Source of the DNA: Rossellomorea orangium
GTDB lineage: Bacteria > Bacillota > Bacilli > Bacillales > Bacillaceae_B
DNA: 64,000 nucleotides
Reading direction: 5' to 3'
Assembly: GCF_019334305.1 (NCBI RefSeq)
Contig: NZ_JAHWGH010000013.1
Coordinates: forward strand, 37,776 to 101,775
Position numbers and translations under genes: made by a program. The notes under the pieces are model-generated. The model saw only the letters and a program-made list of their open reading frames with translations, had not been told where the DNA came from and did no database searches. Of this stretch, positions 36,801 to 44,983 are shown one piece after another; the stretch's first letter is position 1, and each line of letters begins with the position of its first letter.

Positions 36801-37368
36801 TCACATTATCGGAAAGCAATTGAAAATAATCTTCTGAGTCGATGTATTTACCGAAAAGCTTTTCCTCAAATTTCTCATAAATCAGTTCGAGGTCATGAAG
36901 TTTGTCCTTCAATACCTTGGACCGTTCACCATCCCCTTCAAATTCTTGCAAGTCTGAAGGAGAAATACAATAACGTTTGAATTCCTTGACAATCGCTTCT
37001 ACATGATGAATAAACCCCGGCTTTTCAGAGGCCTTGTTGAAAATGTGGAGATGTTCCTTGTTTTCATCTATGATTTTACGGATCATCATATTTAAGCCTA
37101 CATCCGACAAATGATAACGGCTCATTCCTCCCGTTTCCTGAAGGATCTTCCACGCAAGGCGTGTGAAGCTGAATACTTGTCCACGGATCATACCGTTCAA
37201 CCCCGGTGTGTTCACGAGCTCGTATTCCGATATAAAGGACATTTGGTCCGGTACGATATAGATGATAGGATCCCCATTCGGCGCTTCCAGTAAGCTCCGT
37301 TTCATCTCACCCAATACATGATGTGTTTTCCCCGTGCCGGAGCGTCCGAGAATAAAGCGTACAGACAT
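33886..37368 (-). CDS. addB: ATP-dependent helicase/nuclease subunit AddB
   Basis: A 1160-residue partner of AddA. The Walker A motif GRSGTGKTHHVL is at residues 8-19; the rest of the helicase core is diverged, as expected. The C-terminal nuclease has LQGRIDRVDKA and LRIVDYKSS. Cysteines of the iron-sulfur cluster are visible as LFHSCPFSHFAS and TPCQFCSFRSVCQFD. It handles the second strand and Chi recognition. No sbcD/sbcC pair follows addA here, unlike B. subtilis. Confidence 0.96.
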   Translation of the reverse strand: MSVRFILGRSGTGKTHHVLGEMKRSLLEAPNGDPIIYIVPDQMSFISEYELVNTPGLNGMIRGQVFSFTRLAWKILQETGGMSRYHLSDVGLNMMIRKIIDENKEHLHIFNKASEKPGFIHHVEAIVKEFKRYCISPSDLQEFEGDGERSKVLKDKLHDLELIYEKFEEKLFGKYIDSEDYFQLLSDNVRNSELLKKAEIYIDGFHSFTPQEYLIIDQLIQHTKKVTVALTTDPEEPMGAMNELSLYRMTNETYQTLQDICRMAGESIVEEVMTKPIRYQSESLLHLERHFDERPTKSFEEGNRTIEFLEASNRRAEIEGVAREIRKLAREEGYRYKDIAVLVRNSQDYRDKVETIFQDYSIPFFLDQKRTMLNHPLIELIRSTLEIMNTNWRYEPVFRAVKTDLLFPYQKNPTDLREKMDRLENYVLAYGIKGDRWTKKDRWKYRRFRGLEHVDAPQTDAEREIEHEINELRLFISAPIIRLGKRLKKRSTGREYCEALYVYLEELDIPEKLERMRMEAEEKGNLVAAREHDQAWSAVMDLLDQYVEMLGDEETTMKKFSSILDAGIETMEFSLVPPAIDQVIIADLEKSRLGDIKAAFIIGVNDGVLPAKMNEDGVLSDEDRESLIRRGYKIAPSNRTKLLDEEFVAYKAFTTPSERLFISYPIANEEGKALLPSAFIKRINEMFPGAPTKLLINEPSELPEEDQLHYVCHPNVTISHLTSQLQLKKREYPIYDFWWDVYNFYTTSNDWKWHSGHILSSLFYENIGQQLSEDTSKDLYGDHILASVSRMELFHSCPFSHFASHGLKLRERDFFKLEAPDIGEMFHSALKWISEEVERHGLTWASLSKSQCLKLAKEAVLMLAPKLQHQILLSSNRHYYIAQKLEQIIGRASLILSEHAKASGFVPVGVELGFGPHATLPPFEFQLRNGTKMELQGRIDRVDKAEDANGVYLRIVDYKSSARDLDMTEVYYGLALQMLTYLDIVITNSKQFVGGEAKPAGVLYFHVHNPMINSKKILTMDQIEKEIFKSFKMKGLVLGDTDIVRLMDQSLETGNSDMISAGIKKDGSLSSRSKAASQEDFHYMRKHVRRLYEASGNRIISGETDISPYKLKDRTPCQFCSFRSVCQFDQSLEENEYRVLPTAKPEDLLRKVREEVESNE

Positions 37369-37532
37369 CCTCTCACTCCTTTTCTTATACTCTATCTATT
37401 CTAACCCAGAAGGTTTATGATTTTTTGTATAGGTTCATTATAGTACACTACCAGGAATCTTTCCCGTCTCAATCATGACTGAAAATATTTGGATCACCTG
37501 CATACAGTAAAGATAGGTAGGTGATTTTCATC

Positions 37533-38687
37533 ATGAATCATGATTTTAACAGAATTTCTGCTGTTCTAGTTGCCATGGCCGTTATGGTGGCATGTAATAT
37601 TTACACATTCATCCCCATTTACAGGGAGATCGGCGCCTCCCTTTCCATCACCCAAAGTGAAGTGGTCATGGCCGGCACTTCGTTCATCTTTTTTTACGCA
37701 TGCGGATTATTGACCTTTGCCAACGCGGCTGATCACTTTGGGAAAAAGCGGATCCTAGTCTGGGGAATGCTTGCTTCTGCCTTCGCATCGGGACTCGTTG
37801 GTCTTTCTACAGATTTTTGGAGTTTGTTTTTCACGAGGGGATTTCAAGGCTTATGCCTGGGGAGCTTTGCCCCTGTCGCATTTGCCTATACGTATGATTT
37901 GTTTTCTGGAAAGCAAAGGACCCTGCTTCTTGCCTTTATCAACACCGGCTTCCTCTTTGCAGGCATTTTAGGACAATTACTCAGCGGGGGTATTACGCAA
38001 TTATCTGAATGGTCAAGGGTATTCTATTTTTTCGCAGTGGTGTATGCTTTCCTTTTTGTCATAGGAAAGCACATGCTGCCCCTTACAAACGTCCAATCCG
38101 TGTCCCCATCCTATCAACTGGCAACGATCATGAAACTACTGAGGAGGAAAGAACTCCTATACTCCTACGGCATCGTATTCACTCTTCTTGCTTCTTTCAT
38201 TGCCTATTATGACAGCTTGACCCGACACTTGTCAGGCGAGGAGGATCTCCTTTTTCTTACAAGGTCGGTGGGACTGATCGGAGCGGGTTTATCACTCTAT
38301 ACCGGGCGCTTTATGGAAGTTATCGGAATTTATAAAACGCTATTTATCGGTCTGGCATTATCTATCGTAAGCCTGGTCGCTGCTTTGATTTATGCAATTT
38401 GGCACATACCCTTCATCATTATTTCTTCCATTCTATTTGTCTCAGCCATCTCATTATTGATACCTACCGTCATCACCTTGATCGGAAATATGAGCGGAAA
38501 GGGACGAAGCCAGGCACTTAGCCTGTACTCCTTTATCTTATTGTGTGGAACGAGTCTGGCACCTCTGATCGTCATGAATCTTTCATACGTCCAATCTTTA
38601 TACTTGCTTCTAGGCTTCTGTTTCTTCCAATCTTTGATGGGTGGCTTATTGTTTAGGGGACGGAGGAAATGGGAGGTGGGTAATTAA
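37533..38687 (+). CDS. MFS transporter
   Basis: A 384-residue, 12-helix major facilitator. The A-motif-like loop NAADHFGKKRILVWGM lies near residue 65, and FFTRGFQGLCLGSFAPVAFAYTYD near 100 is typical of drug/metabolite exporters. The substrate is unknown. The ATG at 37533 follows AGGTAGGTG by about ten bases; a GTG four codons upstream overlaps that site. It ends overlapping the convergent VOC gene by four bases. Confidence 0.85.
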   Translation: MNHDFNRISAVLVAMAVMVACNIYTFIPIYREIGASLSITQSEVVMAGTSFIFFYACGLLTFANAADHFGKKRILVWGMLASAFASGLVGLSTDFWSLFFTRGFQGLCLGSFAPVAFAYTYDLFSGKQRTLLLAFINTGFLFAGILGQLLSGGITQLSEWSRVFYFFAVVYAFLFVIGKHMLPLTNVQSVSPSYQLATIMKLLRRKELLYSYGIVFTLLASFIAYYDSLTRHLSGEEDLLFLTRSVGLIGAGLSLYTGRFMEVIGIYKTLFIGLALSIVSLVAALIYAIWHIPFIIISSILFVSAISLLIPTVITLIGNMSGKGRSQALSLYSFILLCGTSLAPLIVMNLSYVQSLYLLLGFCFFQSLMGGLLFRGRRKWEVGN

Positions 38688-39070
38688 TCCCACACTTCCA
38701 TTCTTTCCTTTAGATTCGAGGTGTGTAATTCGAATTGGACACTATCCGGGGCCAGAAAATTGATACTCCAACCTTTGCCCCTCTTTAAGGGTTCCCTTAC
38801 AATCGGCACTTTCTTCTCCTTTAGAAGTTGAACAGCCTCTTGGAATCCTTTTTCGTCGATGGTGAATGCAATGTGATGGATTCCACTGCCGCTTCGGGTA
38901 TCGGAGCAGTTCCTTTCCTGAAGGCAAATCCAAATCGGCCCCCATTCCAAATAAGCATCTTTTCGTCCCTTATGTACCAGCGTGGCTCGCAAGATTTCCA
39001 TATAAAATGACAGTGATTCTTCCAGGTTACTAGTGTTGATTGTAAGATGATTAAAGCCGGATATGTTCAC
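38684..39070 (-). CDS. VOC (glyoxalase/bleomycin-resistance fold) protein
   Basis: A 128-residue two-module vicinal-oxygen-chelate protein. It begins GFNHLTINTSNLEESLSFYM, with a metal-ligand His in HLTI, GIHHIAFTIDEKGF at the second module and VQFELHT with the final Glu. The reaction could be that of glyoxalase I, a fosfomycin-type thiol transferase or a dioxygenase; the sequence does not decide. It is convergent with the MFS gene. Confidence 0.82.
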   Translation of the reverse strand: MNISGFNHLTINTSNLEESLSFYMEILRATLVHKGRKDAYLEWGPIWICLQERNCSDTRSGSGIHHIAFTIDEKGFQEAVQLLKEKKVPIVREPLKRGKGWSINFLAPDSVQFELHTSNLKERMEVWD

Positions 39071-39198
39071 TTTATTGTCACCCTCTCATGCATGATTAAT
39101 GTTTCTATTTCAAAATATGGAAGGAGGGAGAAGACTGCTGAGAATGAAGGGCTGTTGACTCGTTCAAGGGGAATCTTCAGCATCGTTTTCGTCAGGGA

Positions 39199-39294
39199 TT
39201 GCGTCATTTTCCATTATGATTGCGTCATTTTTTCCGTATTTGCGTCATTATTAATTTTATTGCGTCATTATGCGGGGGAATTGCGTCTATTAAC
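39199..39294. repeat. Array of five TTGCGTCATT units spaced 20-21 bp
   Basis: TTGCGTC starts at 39199, 39220, 39240, 39260 and 39281, that is every 20-21 bp. The first four read TTGCGTCATT and the fifth TTGCGTCTAT. The linkers are AT-rich and differ. The surrounding gap 39071-39379 holds no credible gene. Confidence 0.75.
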
Positions 39295-39379
39295 ATATTA
39301 AGGGAATCGACTGAGCGCTCGATCCAACGATCCATCAATTCAACGTCATACCAACAGCCCATCCCCCTCTCCACACCAA

Positions 39380-39406
39380 AAAAAGAAGGACATCACAATC
39401 CTTCTT
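39380..39406 (-). terminator. Terminator overlapping the GNAT gene end
   Basis: AAGAAGGA/TCCTTCTT stem with a T-run on the minus strand; the right arm contains the last codons of the gene. Confidence 0.65.
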
Positions 39407-39929
39407 CCCATTCATCTGCTAATAATCCATATAAAAACATATCATACCGCTTTCCGTCCCTTTGCAGGAATTGACGATAGCTTCCTTCTTTTCTGAATCC
39501 GAGCGATTCATACAATCGGATCGCTCTCTCATTATACGAAAATACCGTTAATTGAAGTCGGTGAAGGTTCAATTCGTGAAAGCCGTATGCCAAAAGGCAA
39601 TCCATTGCTTCCCTGCCATATCCATTCCCCCAGGATGTTTCGTCACCGATTGAAATGGATATCCATCCCACGCGATGGGTCCAGAGAATGCCGTCAAGCT
39701 CCGCAAATCCGATGATTCTCCCGTCGTCCTTCAGGCGTATAGCAAATCGAAAGGAATTTTCTTCCGGGACCATCCATTTCTTAATCTCTTCTTCTGATTT
39801 CGGCTTAAGGGGAAGGGCGTCCAATAGTCTCTGCACTTCTTCATTTTGGTTCCATTTCTTTATGGACGAAATATCTTCTTCCTGAAATCCTGTTAGGTCA
39901 ATTCGCTTACCGGTCAATAGTCTCTTCAT
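39393..39929 (-). CDS. GNAT N-acetyltransferase, RimJ/RimL type
   Basis: A 178-residue acetyltransferase. The acetyl-CoA site lies in GYGREAMDCLLAYGFHELNLHRLQL, and RAIRLYESLGFRKEG is the C-terminal signature. The substrate (ribosomal protein, antibiotic or small amine) is unknown. The start at 39929 follows GAGGTG by six bases; an in-frame extension upstream has no site. It follows the acyl-CoA ligase gene by 48 bp on the same strand and may share its transcript. Confidence 0.85.
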   Translation of the reverse strand: MKRLLTGKRIDLTGFQEEDISSIKKWNQNEEVQRLLDALPLKPKSEEEIKKWMVPEENSFRFAIRLKDDGRIIGFAELDGILWTHRVGWISISIGDETSWGNGYGREAMDCLLAYGFHELNLHRLQLTVFSYNERAIRLYESLGFRKEGSYRQFLQRDGKRYDMFLYGLLADEWEEGL

Positions 39930-39977
39930 ACTTTTCACCTCGACATATGTATTTCGAGGCATTTCATACAATTCCCT

Positions 39978-41465
39978 CTATTGTCTCTGAAAAAGTTTGG
40001 TCAGCGCCTGTTTATTGACTTTCCCAACATCTGTTTTCGGAAGTTCGTCCATAACATGATAGTCCTTAGGGATTTTATATTTGCCGAATTTCTTCAAGCA
40101 ATAAGCCTTCACCTCTTCTATCGTCAGAGTTGCTCCACTCTTCATAGATATAAAGGCCGTTACGACCTCACCCCATTTTTCATGGGGCAGTCCGATGACC
40201 GCACTCTCAGAGATTTCCGGGTGCTCGCTTAACCAGTGCTCAAGCTCCAAGGGGAAGATATTCTCCCCGCCGGAGATGATCATGTCTTTTTTCCTTCCGA
40301 CAATATAGTAATCTTCATCTCCATCGTATTTTGCCAGATCACCTGTATGAAGCCAACCGTCTTTTAACACCCTTTGTGTCTGCTCGGGGTTTTGCCAGTA
40401 TTCTTTAAATAGATGATCTCCCCCTAATAATAGCTCCCCCACTTCACCCTGACCGACAGGATTCCCCCTCTCATCAACCACCTTCACCCGGTTGAACATC
40501 ATCGCTTTTCCAACTGAGCCCTTTTTCATCCGTATTGGATCGATGTAAAAGTTGTTAGGGCCTGCTTCTGTCAATCCATACCCCTCTTTAAATGAGATTT
40601 TCTTTTCTTTGAAAAAGTCATACACCTTACCTGGACATGGGGCCCCTCCTGATAGGAATACCTTCATTTTCGGAAAAGGGGTACATTTAAATTCCTCCCT
40701 TTCCATTAATAAGTGATACATCGTCGGTACTAATAGAACAATACTGCAGCCGTATCGGTTCAGATCCTTCACCGCCTCTTCCGGATCAAAGCGTTCAGCA
40801 ATCACAACCTTTCCTCCCACCATCAGCAGGGGGACCGATAGTGCATTTAACCCTCCTGTATGAAAGGTTGGCAAATACGTTAACGTGCAATCCTCATGGG
40901 TCAAATTCCAGCTTACCACTGTGTTCAGGGCATTGGCCGTCACCGATTGATGAGACAGTACTACTCCCTTTGGACTCCCTGTCGTCCCACCCGTATAAAT
41001 CATAATCCAAGGATCTGCAAGTGTGAGAAAGGGTATGGGATAGCCCCCTCTCTCCCGGGAGTATACTTCTTGAGTCACATCATCAATACATAGCTTACTA
41101 AAGCTTTGAGGAAGGTCCGTGACAAGAGCTTGAAATTCTTTTTTATATAAAAGAAGTTTCGGTGTACAGTTCTCTGTAATCGAGCCAATTTCGGTAGCTG
41201 ATAATCGCCAATTGATTGGGACAAACACCGCTCCGATCTTCCCACAGGCAAACAATAGCTCAAAACAAACCGTATGATTCCTGGATATGAATACGACACG
41301 GTCCCCTTTCATTATTCCGTTTTCATGCATATATCGAGCCCACTTAGACGCCCGTTCATCTAAAGTGCGGTAATTGATCATTTCGTCCGTAGCAGCATTC
41401 ATTAAAGCAACGTGTTCAGGAGAGATCATTGATCGCTTCTGCAACCAATCGGTGATCCTTTCCAT
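39978..41465 (-). CDS. AMP-dependent acyl-CoA ligase
   Basis: A 495-residue adenylate-forming enzyme. The AMP-binding P-loop IYTGGTTGSPKG is near residue 155, EGYGLTEAGPNN near 295, and GWLHTGDLAKYD near 360. RKKDMIISGGENIFP precedes the mobile C-terminal domain, and IPKDYHVMDELPKTDVGKVNK carries the catalytic Lys. It activates a carboxylic acid to its CoA thioester; chain type is not evident. The start at 41465 is eight bases after GGAGG. Its promoter is nearly identical in layout to that of the livK operon (see 41496-41529), so it probably feeds the same pathway. Confidence 0.88.
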   Translation of the reverse strand: MERITDWLQKRSMISPEHVALMNAATDEMINYRTLDERASKWARYMHENGIMKGDRVVFISRNHTVCFELLFACGKIGAVFVPINWRLSATEIGSITENCTPKLLLYKKEFQALVTDLPQSFSKLCIDDVTQEVYSRERGGYPIPFLTLADPWIMIYTGGTTGSPKGVVLSHQSVTANALNTVVSWNLTHEDCTLTYLPTFHTGGLNALSVPLLMVGGKVVIAERFDPEEAVKDLNRYGCSIVLLVPTMYHLLMEREEFKCTPFPKMKVFLSGGAPCPGKVYDFFKEKKISFKEGYGLTEAGPNNFYIDPIRMKKGSVGKAMMFNRVKVVDERGNPVGQGEVGELLLGGDHLFKEYWQNPEQTQRVLKDGWLHTGDLAKYDGDEDYYIVGRKKDMIISGGENIFPLELEHWLSEHPEISESAVIGLPHEKWGEVVTAFISMKSGATLTIEEVKAYCLKKFGKYKIPKDYHVMDELPKTDVGKVNKQALTKLFQRQ

Positions 41466-41495
41466 ATTCATCTCCTCCTTTGGATGGTTGCTTTC

Positions 41496-41529
41496 ATGAT
41501 AGATGCCAGAGGTTACAAATGAGTTACAG
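41496..41529 (-). promoter_or_regulatory. Activator-type promoter of the acyl-CoA ligase: TGTAAC direct repeats plus -10
   Basis: On the minus strand CTGTAACTCATTTGTAAC (41529-41512) has two TGTAAC repeats whose starts are 11 bp apart. Ten bases later comes TATCAT (41501-41496) and then GAAA. The same 18 bases, 10-base gap and -10-GAAA occur upstream of livK at 51617-51650. There is no recognisable -35. Confidence 0.7.
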
Positions 41530-41621
41530 CTTAGGTAAGGATGTGGTCCATTGCCATTTTTGTTTAACAGGTTACCTAGGAAATTTCGTCTGACAAGTCC
41601 ATGCACTCTGAATTTCCGCAC

Positions 41622-41653
41622 AATAAAATAGAGCCTGGAAAAATTCCAGGCTC
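41622..41653 (-). terminator. Terminator after the secreted endonuclease gene
   Basis: Perfect 10-bp stem GAGCCTGGAA/TTCCAGGCTC with a three-base loop, followed on the minus strand by TATTTTATT. Confidence 0.85.
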
Positions 41654-41661
41654 ATTACTCA

Positions 41662-42843
41662 TTACCAAATCATTTCTGCCCATTCAGGATGATCTATGAA
41701 TGGATTTCGGTTACCTTGATATTGTTCAAAGATAATATTATTCCTGCGGATTTCCCTTGCATCCACCGGATCTTGTTCATTCCACTCCAGAAGCACAGAC
41801 ATTTTACCCATATAAGGAGCGCTTCCGTTGTTGACGTTATTATTCAGCTCTAAATCCACTTCCCCATTATCTCCTTCATAACGGACATCCATGTAGAAGA
41901 TCATTCGTGCAACATCGCCTTTCACTTCATCACGTGGCTCCCACGAATCGCTGTCATAGTAGTTGCCTGGTGCTTCTGTCTGCTCGTTACCACCATTGTC
42001 AAAGTCAAGATTTCCTCTCGTGGAGTTGACCGTAACATCCGTCGGTCTCAAATGATGGAGGTCCGTCCCTGGACCCTGTGCCGTCCCGAAGTCTCCGTGG
42101 GATTTGGCCCAGACGTGCTCCCGATTCCAGTCGTTCACCCCGCCACCGTTAGTCGTTTTGGATTGGGAACGGCCTGAGTAAAGGAGAATGACATTATTGG
42201 GATTGTTCGGATCTTCGTCCGTGTTTCGCAATGCTCCCCATACAGCATCATAGGATAGGGTCTGATGATCGTCAATGATGTTATGTAGTGCCGTTTTCAA
42301 GGCATCACCAGTTTTGCCTTCCGCTGCGTTGTAATACTCTTCATAAGCCGGGGGATCCGTAGGTTCTGTTGGAGGATCTGTCGGATCGGTGTCACCATCT
42401 TCCACTGATTCAAAAGCTGATGTCGATTTCACTCCCGGGTGGGAGAAGTAGGCTGACAAGCTTCCCGTCACTTTGATCTTTTTACCCATTAAACCCGGGT
42501 TACTTTGCAGGCCAAAGCTTGAACGATAAGAAGAAGGAATTTGAACATAAACCATCTGATTCGTATTGGCTTCTGATGGTGATGCCGCTAATGCCAGTGC
42601 ATAATCGTTCGGAAAGTTATTTGTGACAACAGAGGACGTTGAGGTTGGCTGTCCGACCACATATCCTTCAACAGACTGAGTTGAACCATTCTGATTTGAA
42701 ATCGCCTGATCTACTGTATAAGGGGAGCTCCAAGTTCCGCTTCCCGCCGCACTCATTTGAGTTGGTGATACCTGGCTGCACGCGATCGTAAAAAGAAATA
42801 CAATAGCAAAAATACCAATGACTTTCTTGTGTACAAATTTCAA
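41662..42843 (-). CDS. Secreted endonuclease I-family nuclease with N-terminal OB-like domain
   Basis: A 393-residue exported protein. The signal sequence (residues 1-22) ends in TIAC or is cleaved near QMSAAGS, so lipoprotein status is uncertain. Residues 35-145 form an OB-fold-like domain (WSSPYTVDQAI, VEGYVVG, KIKVTGSLSAYF). An acidic Thr/Pro linker (DPTDPPTEPTDPP) leads to the endonuclease I domain, with the active-site NREHVWAKSHGDFG and DLHHLRPTD. It probably degrades extracellular DNA/RNA for nutrients. A TTG start follows GGAGG by nine bases. It interrupts the acyl cluster but has its own terminator. Confidence 0.85.
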   Translation of the reverse strand: MKFVHKKVIGIFAIVFLFTIACSQVSPTQMSAAGSGTWSSPYTVDQAISNQNGSTQSVEGYVVGQPTSTSSVVTNNFPNDYALALAASPSEANTNQMVYVQIPSSYRSSFGLQSNPGLMGKKIKVTGSLSAYFSHPGVKSTSAFESVEDGDTDPTDPPTEPTDPPAYEEYYNAAEGKTGDALKTALHNIIDDHQTLSYDAVWGALRNTDEDPNNPNNVILLYSGRSQSKTTNGGGVNDWNREHVWAKSHGDFGTAQGPGTDLHHLRPTDVTVNSTRGNLDFDNGGNEQTEAPGNYYDSDSWEPRDEVKGDVARMIFYMDVRYEGDNGEVDLELNNNVNNGSAPYMGKMSVLLEWNEQDPVDAREIRRNNIIFEQYQGNRNPFIDHPEWAEMIW

Positions 42844-42993
42844 ACTGCTTCGCCTCCTTTAAATACATTACACATTTAGCGTACATTAACCGTTGTCATA
42901 ATAGGGTAAATTTTTTGTAAATAAGGGAAAATGAGTCTAATTTCACATATTTTGTGCCATGGAAGCGGAGAGTATTTCACTTATTTCCCTAAC

Positions 42994-43031
42994 GTAAAAA
43001 AGCACCCGCCCATATAAGGACCGGTACTTTC
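42994..43031 (-). terminator. Terminator of the liv-thiolase operon
   Basis: On the minus strand AAGTACC pairs with GGTGCTT (one G-U) around an inner GC-rich stem, then a run of Ts. It lies just past the thiolase stop. Confidence 0.75.
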
Positions 43032-43035
43032 CATA

Positions 43036-44214
43036 CTACATTCCCTCTATTAAAACGGATGCCCCCATGCCTCCGCCCACACATAATGACGCAATTCCCT
43101 TCTTCAATTCCCGGCGTTTCATTTCATGCAGTAATGACACAACAAGGCGGGCACCTGTACAGCCGACGGGATGTCCAATGCTGATGCCGCTTCCATTCAC
43201 ATTGACCTTCTCACGGTCCAGACCAAGCTCTTTTTCCACCGCTAAATATTGGGCTGCGAACGCTTCGTTGATCTCAAATAAATCGATGTCATCCAGAGAC
43301 CAGTTTTCCGTCATATGTAAGCCTTTTTGAATGGCCGGAACCGGACCGATTCCCATCACTTTGGGATCGACGCCTGTTACTGAGTATCCTACGATTCTTC
43401 CGAGGGGCTCGAGTCCTCTTTTTTTTGCTTCTTCTTCACTCATTAAGATGAGTGCCGCTCCACCGTCATTCAAGCTGGATGAATTTCCCGCAGTGACGGA
43501 CCCGTCTTCACGAAACGCAGGTTTTAGTTTTTGCAACTTGCCAATCTCCAGTCCTGCCCGGGGACTTTCATCCCGATCAATGACTTTCTCGCCTTTGCGC
43601 TCTTTAACCGTTAGGGGAACTATCTGCGAATCAAAGTACCCGTGTTCCAATGCGTTCACTGCACGTTGGTGGCTTAATACCGCATACTCATCCTGTTCTT
43701 CACGGGAGATCGAATGGATTTCTGCCAGATTTTCAGCGGTTTCCCCCATCATGATGCCATGGATGGGATCTTCGAGCACCTCCCAAACGGAATCCCGGAT
43801 TTCCCCGTGTTGAAGCCTTTGACCGAAGCGGTGCTGTTTAAGAATATAAGGACTGGAACTCATCGCTTCCACACCGCCGGCAAGAACGATATCGGATAAG
43901 CCCGTCTGAATTTGCATGGCTGCAGAAATGATGGCCTGCATGCCGCTTGCACATTGGCGCTGGATCGTAAATCCTGTCGTCGTGTCGTCAAAGTCTGCGA
44001 GTAGTGCAGCGGTTCTTGCCGTATTCGGCTGATCGGTCCTTTGGATGCAATGCCCAAGGATCACTTCATCGATATCACCGGCTGATAACCCGCTTTCTTT
44101 CGCCGCCTCTTTCATGACAGGTACGATCAAGTCTGTCGGAAGAAGCTCTTTGAATGCTCCTCCGAATGCTCCAACCGGCGTACGAAAAGCCGATGTAATG
44201 ACTACGTTTCTCAT
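43036..44214 (-). CDS. Thiolase (acetyl-CoA C-acetyltransferase type)
   Basis: A 392-residue thiolase. The nucleophile Cys is in IQRQCASGMQA near residue 88, FEINEAFAAQ and the His of GSGISIGHPVGCTG lie near 315-350, and the second Cys is in SLCVGGGMGAS near the C-terminus. It either cleaves 3-oxoacyl-CoA or condenses two acetyl-CoAs. It is last in a nine-gene operon with a liv-type importer. The start at 44214 gives the standard family length; an in-frame Met seven codons earlier is less likely. Confidence 0.92.
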   Translation of the reverse strand: MRNVVITSAFRTPVGAFGGAFKELLPTDLIVPVMKEAAKESGLSAGDIDEVILGHCIQRTDQPNTARTAALLADFDDTTTGFTIQRQCASGMQAIISAAMQIQTGLSDIVLAGGVEAMSSSPYILKQHRFGQRLQHGEIRDSVWEVLEDPIHGIMMGETAENLAEIHSISREEQDEYAVLSHQRAVNALEHGYFDSQIVPLTVKERKGEKVIDRDESPRAGLEIGKLQKLKPAFREDGSVTAGNSSSLNDGGAALILMSEEEAKKRGLEPLGRIVGYSVTGVDPKVMGIGPVPAIQKGLHMTENWSLDDIDLFEINEAFAAQYLAVEKELGLDREKVNVNGSGISIGHPVGCTGARLVVSLLHEMKRRELKKGIASLCVGGGMGASVLIEGM

Positions 44215-44239
44215 CTTATCACTTCCCTTTCTCATCGAA

Positions 44240-44983
44240 TTACATCATGATCCCACCGTCAACATGGAGGACGGTGCCATTCACATAGTCACTGTCGTCT
44301 GATGCGAGATACAAGTAAGCCTTTGCGATATCATCCGGTCTTCCCAATCTCCCCAGAGGGATCATCGTTTTCATTTGATCAATGACTTTTTCAGGAACAG
44401 CTGCCACCATGCCTGTCTCGGTAAAACCGGGTGCGACTGCGTTGACATTGATTCCTTTGCGACCCAATTCTTTTGCCCAGGTTTTCGTCATCCCAACAAC
44501 TGCCGCTTTTGTTGCAGCATAGTTTGTTTGTCCGACGTTTCCATATACCCCGCTGACTGAAGAGGTGTTGATGATCTTACCTTTCCCCTGATCGATCAGG
44601 TGGGGCAGGACCGCCTGGGTACAGTTGAATACACCCGTCAAATTGACATCCAGTACTTTCTGAAAATCTTCGGGCGAAAGCTTATGGAGCATACCGTCCC
44701 TTGTAATGCCGGCATTATTGATTAATATATCGATCTTGCCAAATCGATCTTTTACTGCTTCAACAAAAGAATTGACAGAAGCACGGTCAGCTACATCGCC
44801 TTGAAAGAAAGCAGCTTTGCCCTTTCCGAGTTCATTCAGTTGACGCGCTTTTTCTTCTCCGGCCTCCTGATTGAAGTCCACAAGGGCAACATTACACCCT
44901 TCATTTACAAACGTACCTGCTGCTGCGTAACCGATTCCATTCGCTGCGCCTGTGATCAAGGCGACTTTCCCCTCAAGCCTCAT
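44240..44983 (-). CDS. FabG/PhaB-like short-chain dehydrogenase
   Basis: A 247-residue SDR. TGAANGIG lies at residues 11-18, NNAGITRDGMLHKL near 88, and catalytic residues are in INTSSVSGVYG and YAATKAA. NGTVLHVDGGIMM closes the protein. It resembles 3-oxoacyl-ACP and acetoacetyl-CoA reductases. Next to a thiolase it could interconvert 3-oxo- and 3-hydroxyacyl-CoA. It overlaps the upstream hydrolase gene by four bases. No PHA synthase gene is in the window. Confidence 0.88.
   Translation of the reverse strand: MRLEGKVALITGAANGIGYAAAGTFVNEGCNVALVDFNQEAGEEKARQLNELGKGKAAFFQGDVADRASVNSFVEAVKDRFGKIDILINNAGITRDGMLHKLSPEDFQKVLDVNLTGVFNCTQAVLPHLIDQGKGKIINTSSVSGVYGNVGQTNYAATKAAVVGMTKTWAKELGRKGINVNAVAPGFTETGMVAAVPEKVIDQMKTMIPLGRLGRPDDIAKAYLYLASDDSDYVNGTVLHVDGGIMM

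Noticed and set aside
37370..37532. Clear SigA promoter for addBA or the MFS gene
   Set aside because: TATAAT-like sequence is present on the minus strand, but no acceptable -35 at normal spacing.
39199..39294. CRISPR-like array
   Set aside because: The repeats are only about 10 bp with 10-bp linkers, far below CRISPR dimensions, and there are no cas genes.
39047..39301. Open frames of 84 codons through the TTGCGTCATT array
   Set aside because: No ribosome binding site, and the 20-21 bp spacing does not keep a frame.
43036..44983. Polyhydroxybutyrate synthesis locus
   Set aside because: A thiolase and a FabG/PhaB-like reductase are adjacent, but no PHA synthase, phasin or PhaR is present and the partners are importer genes.
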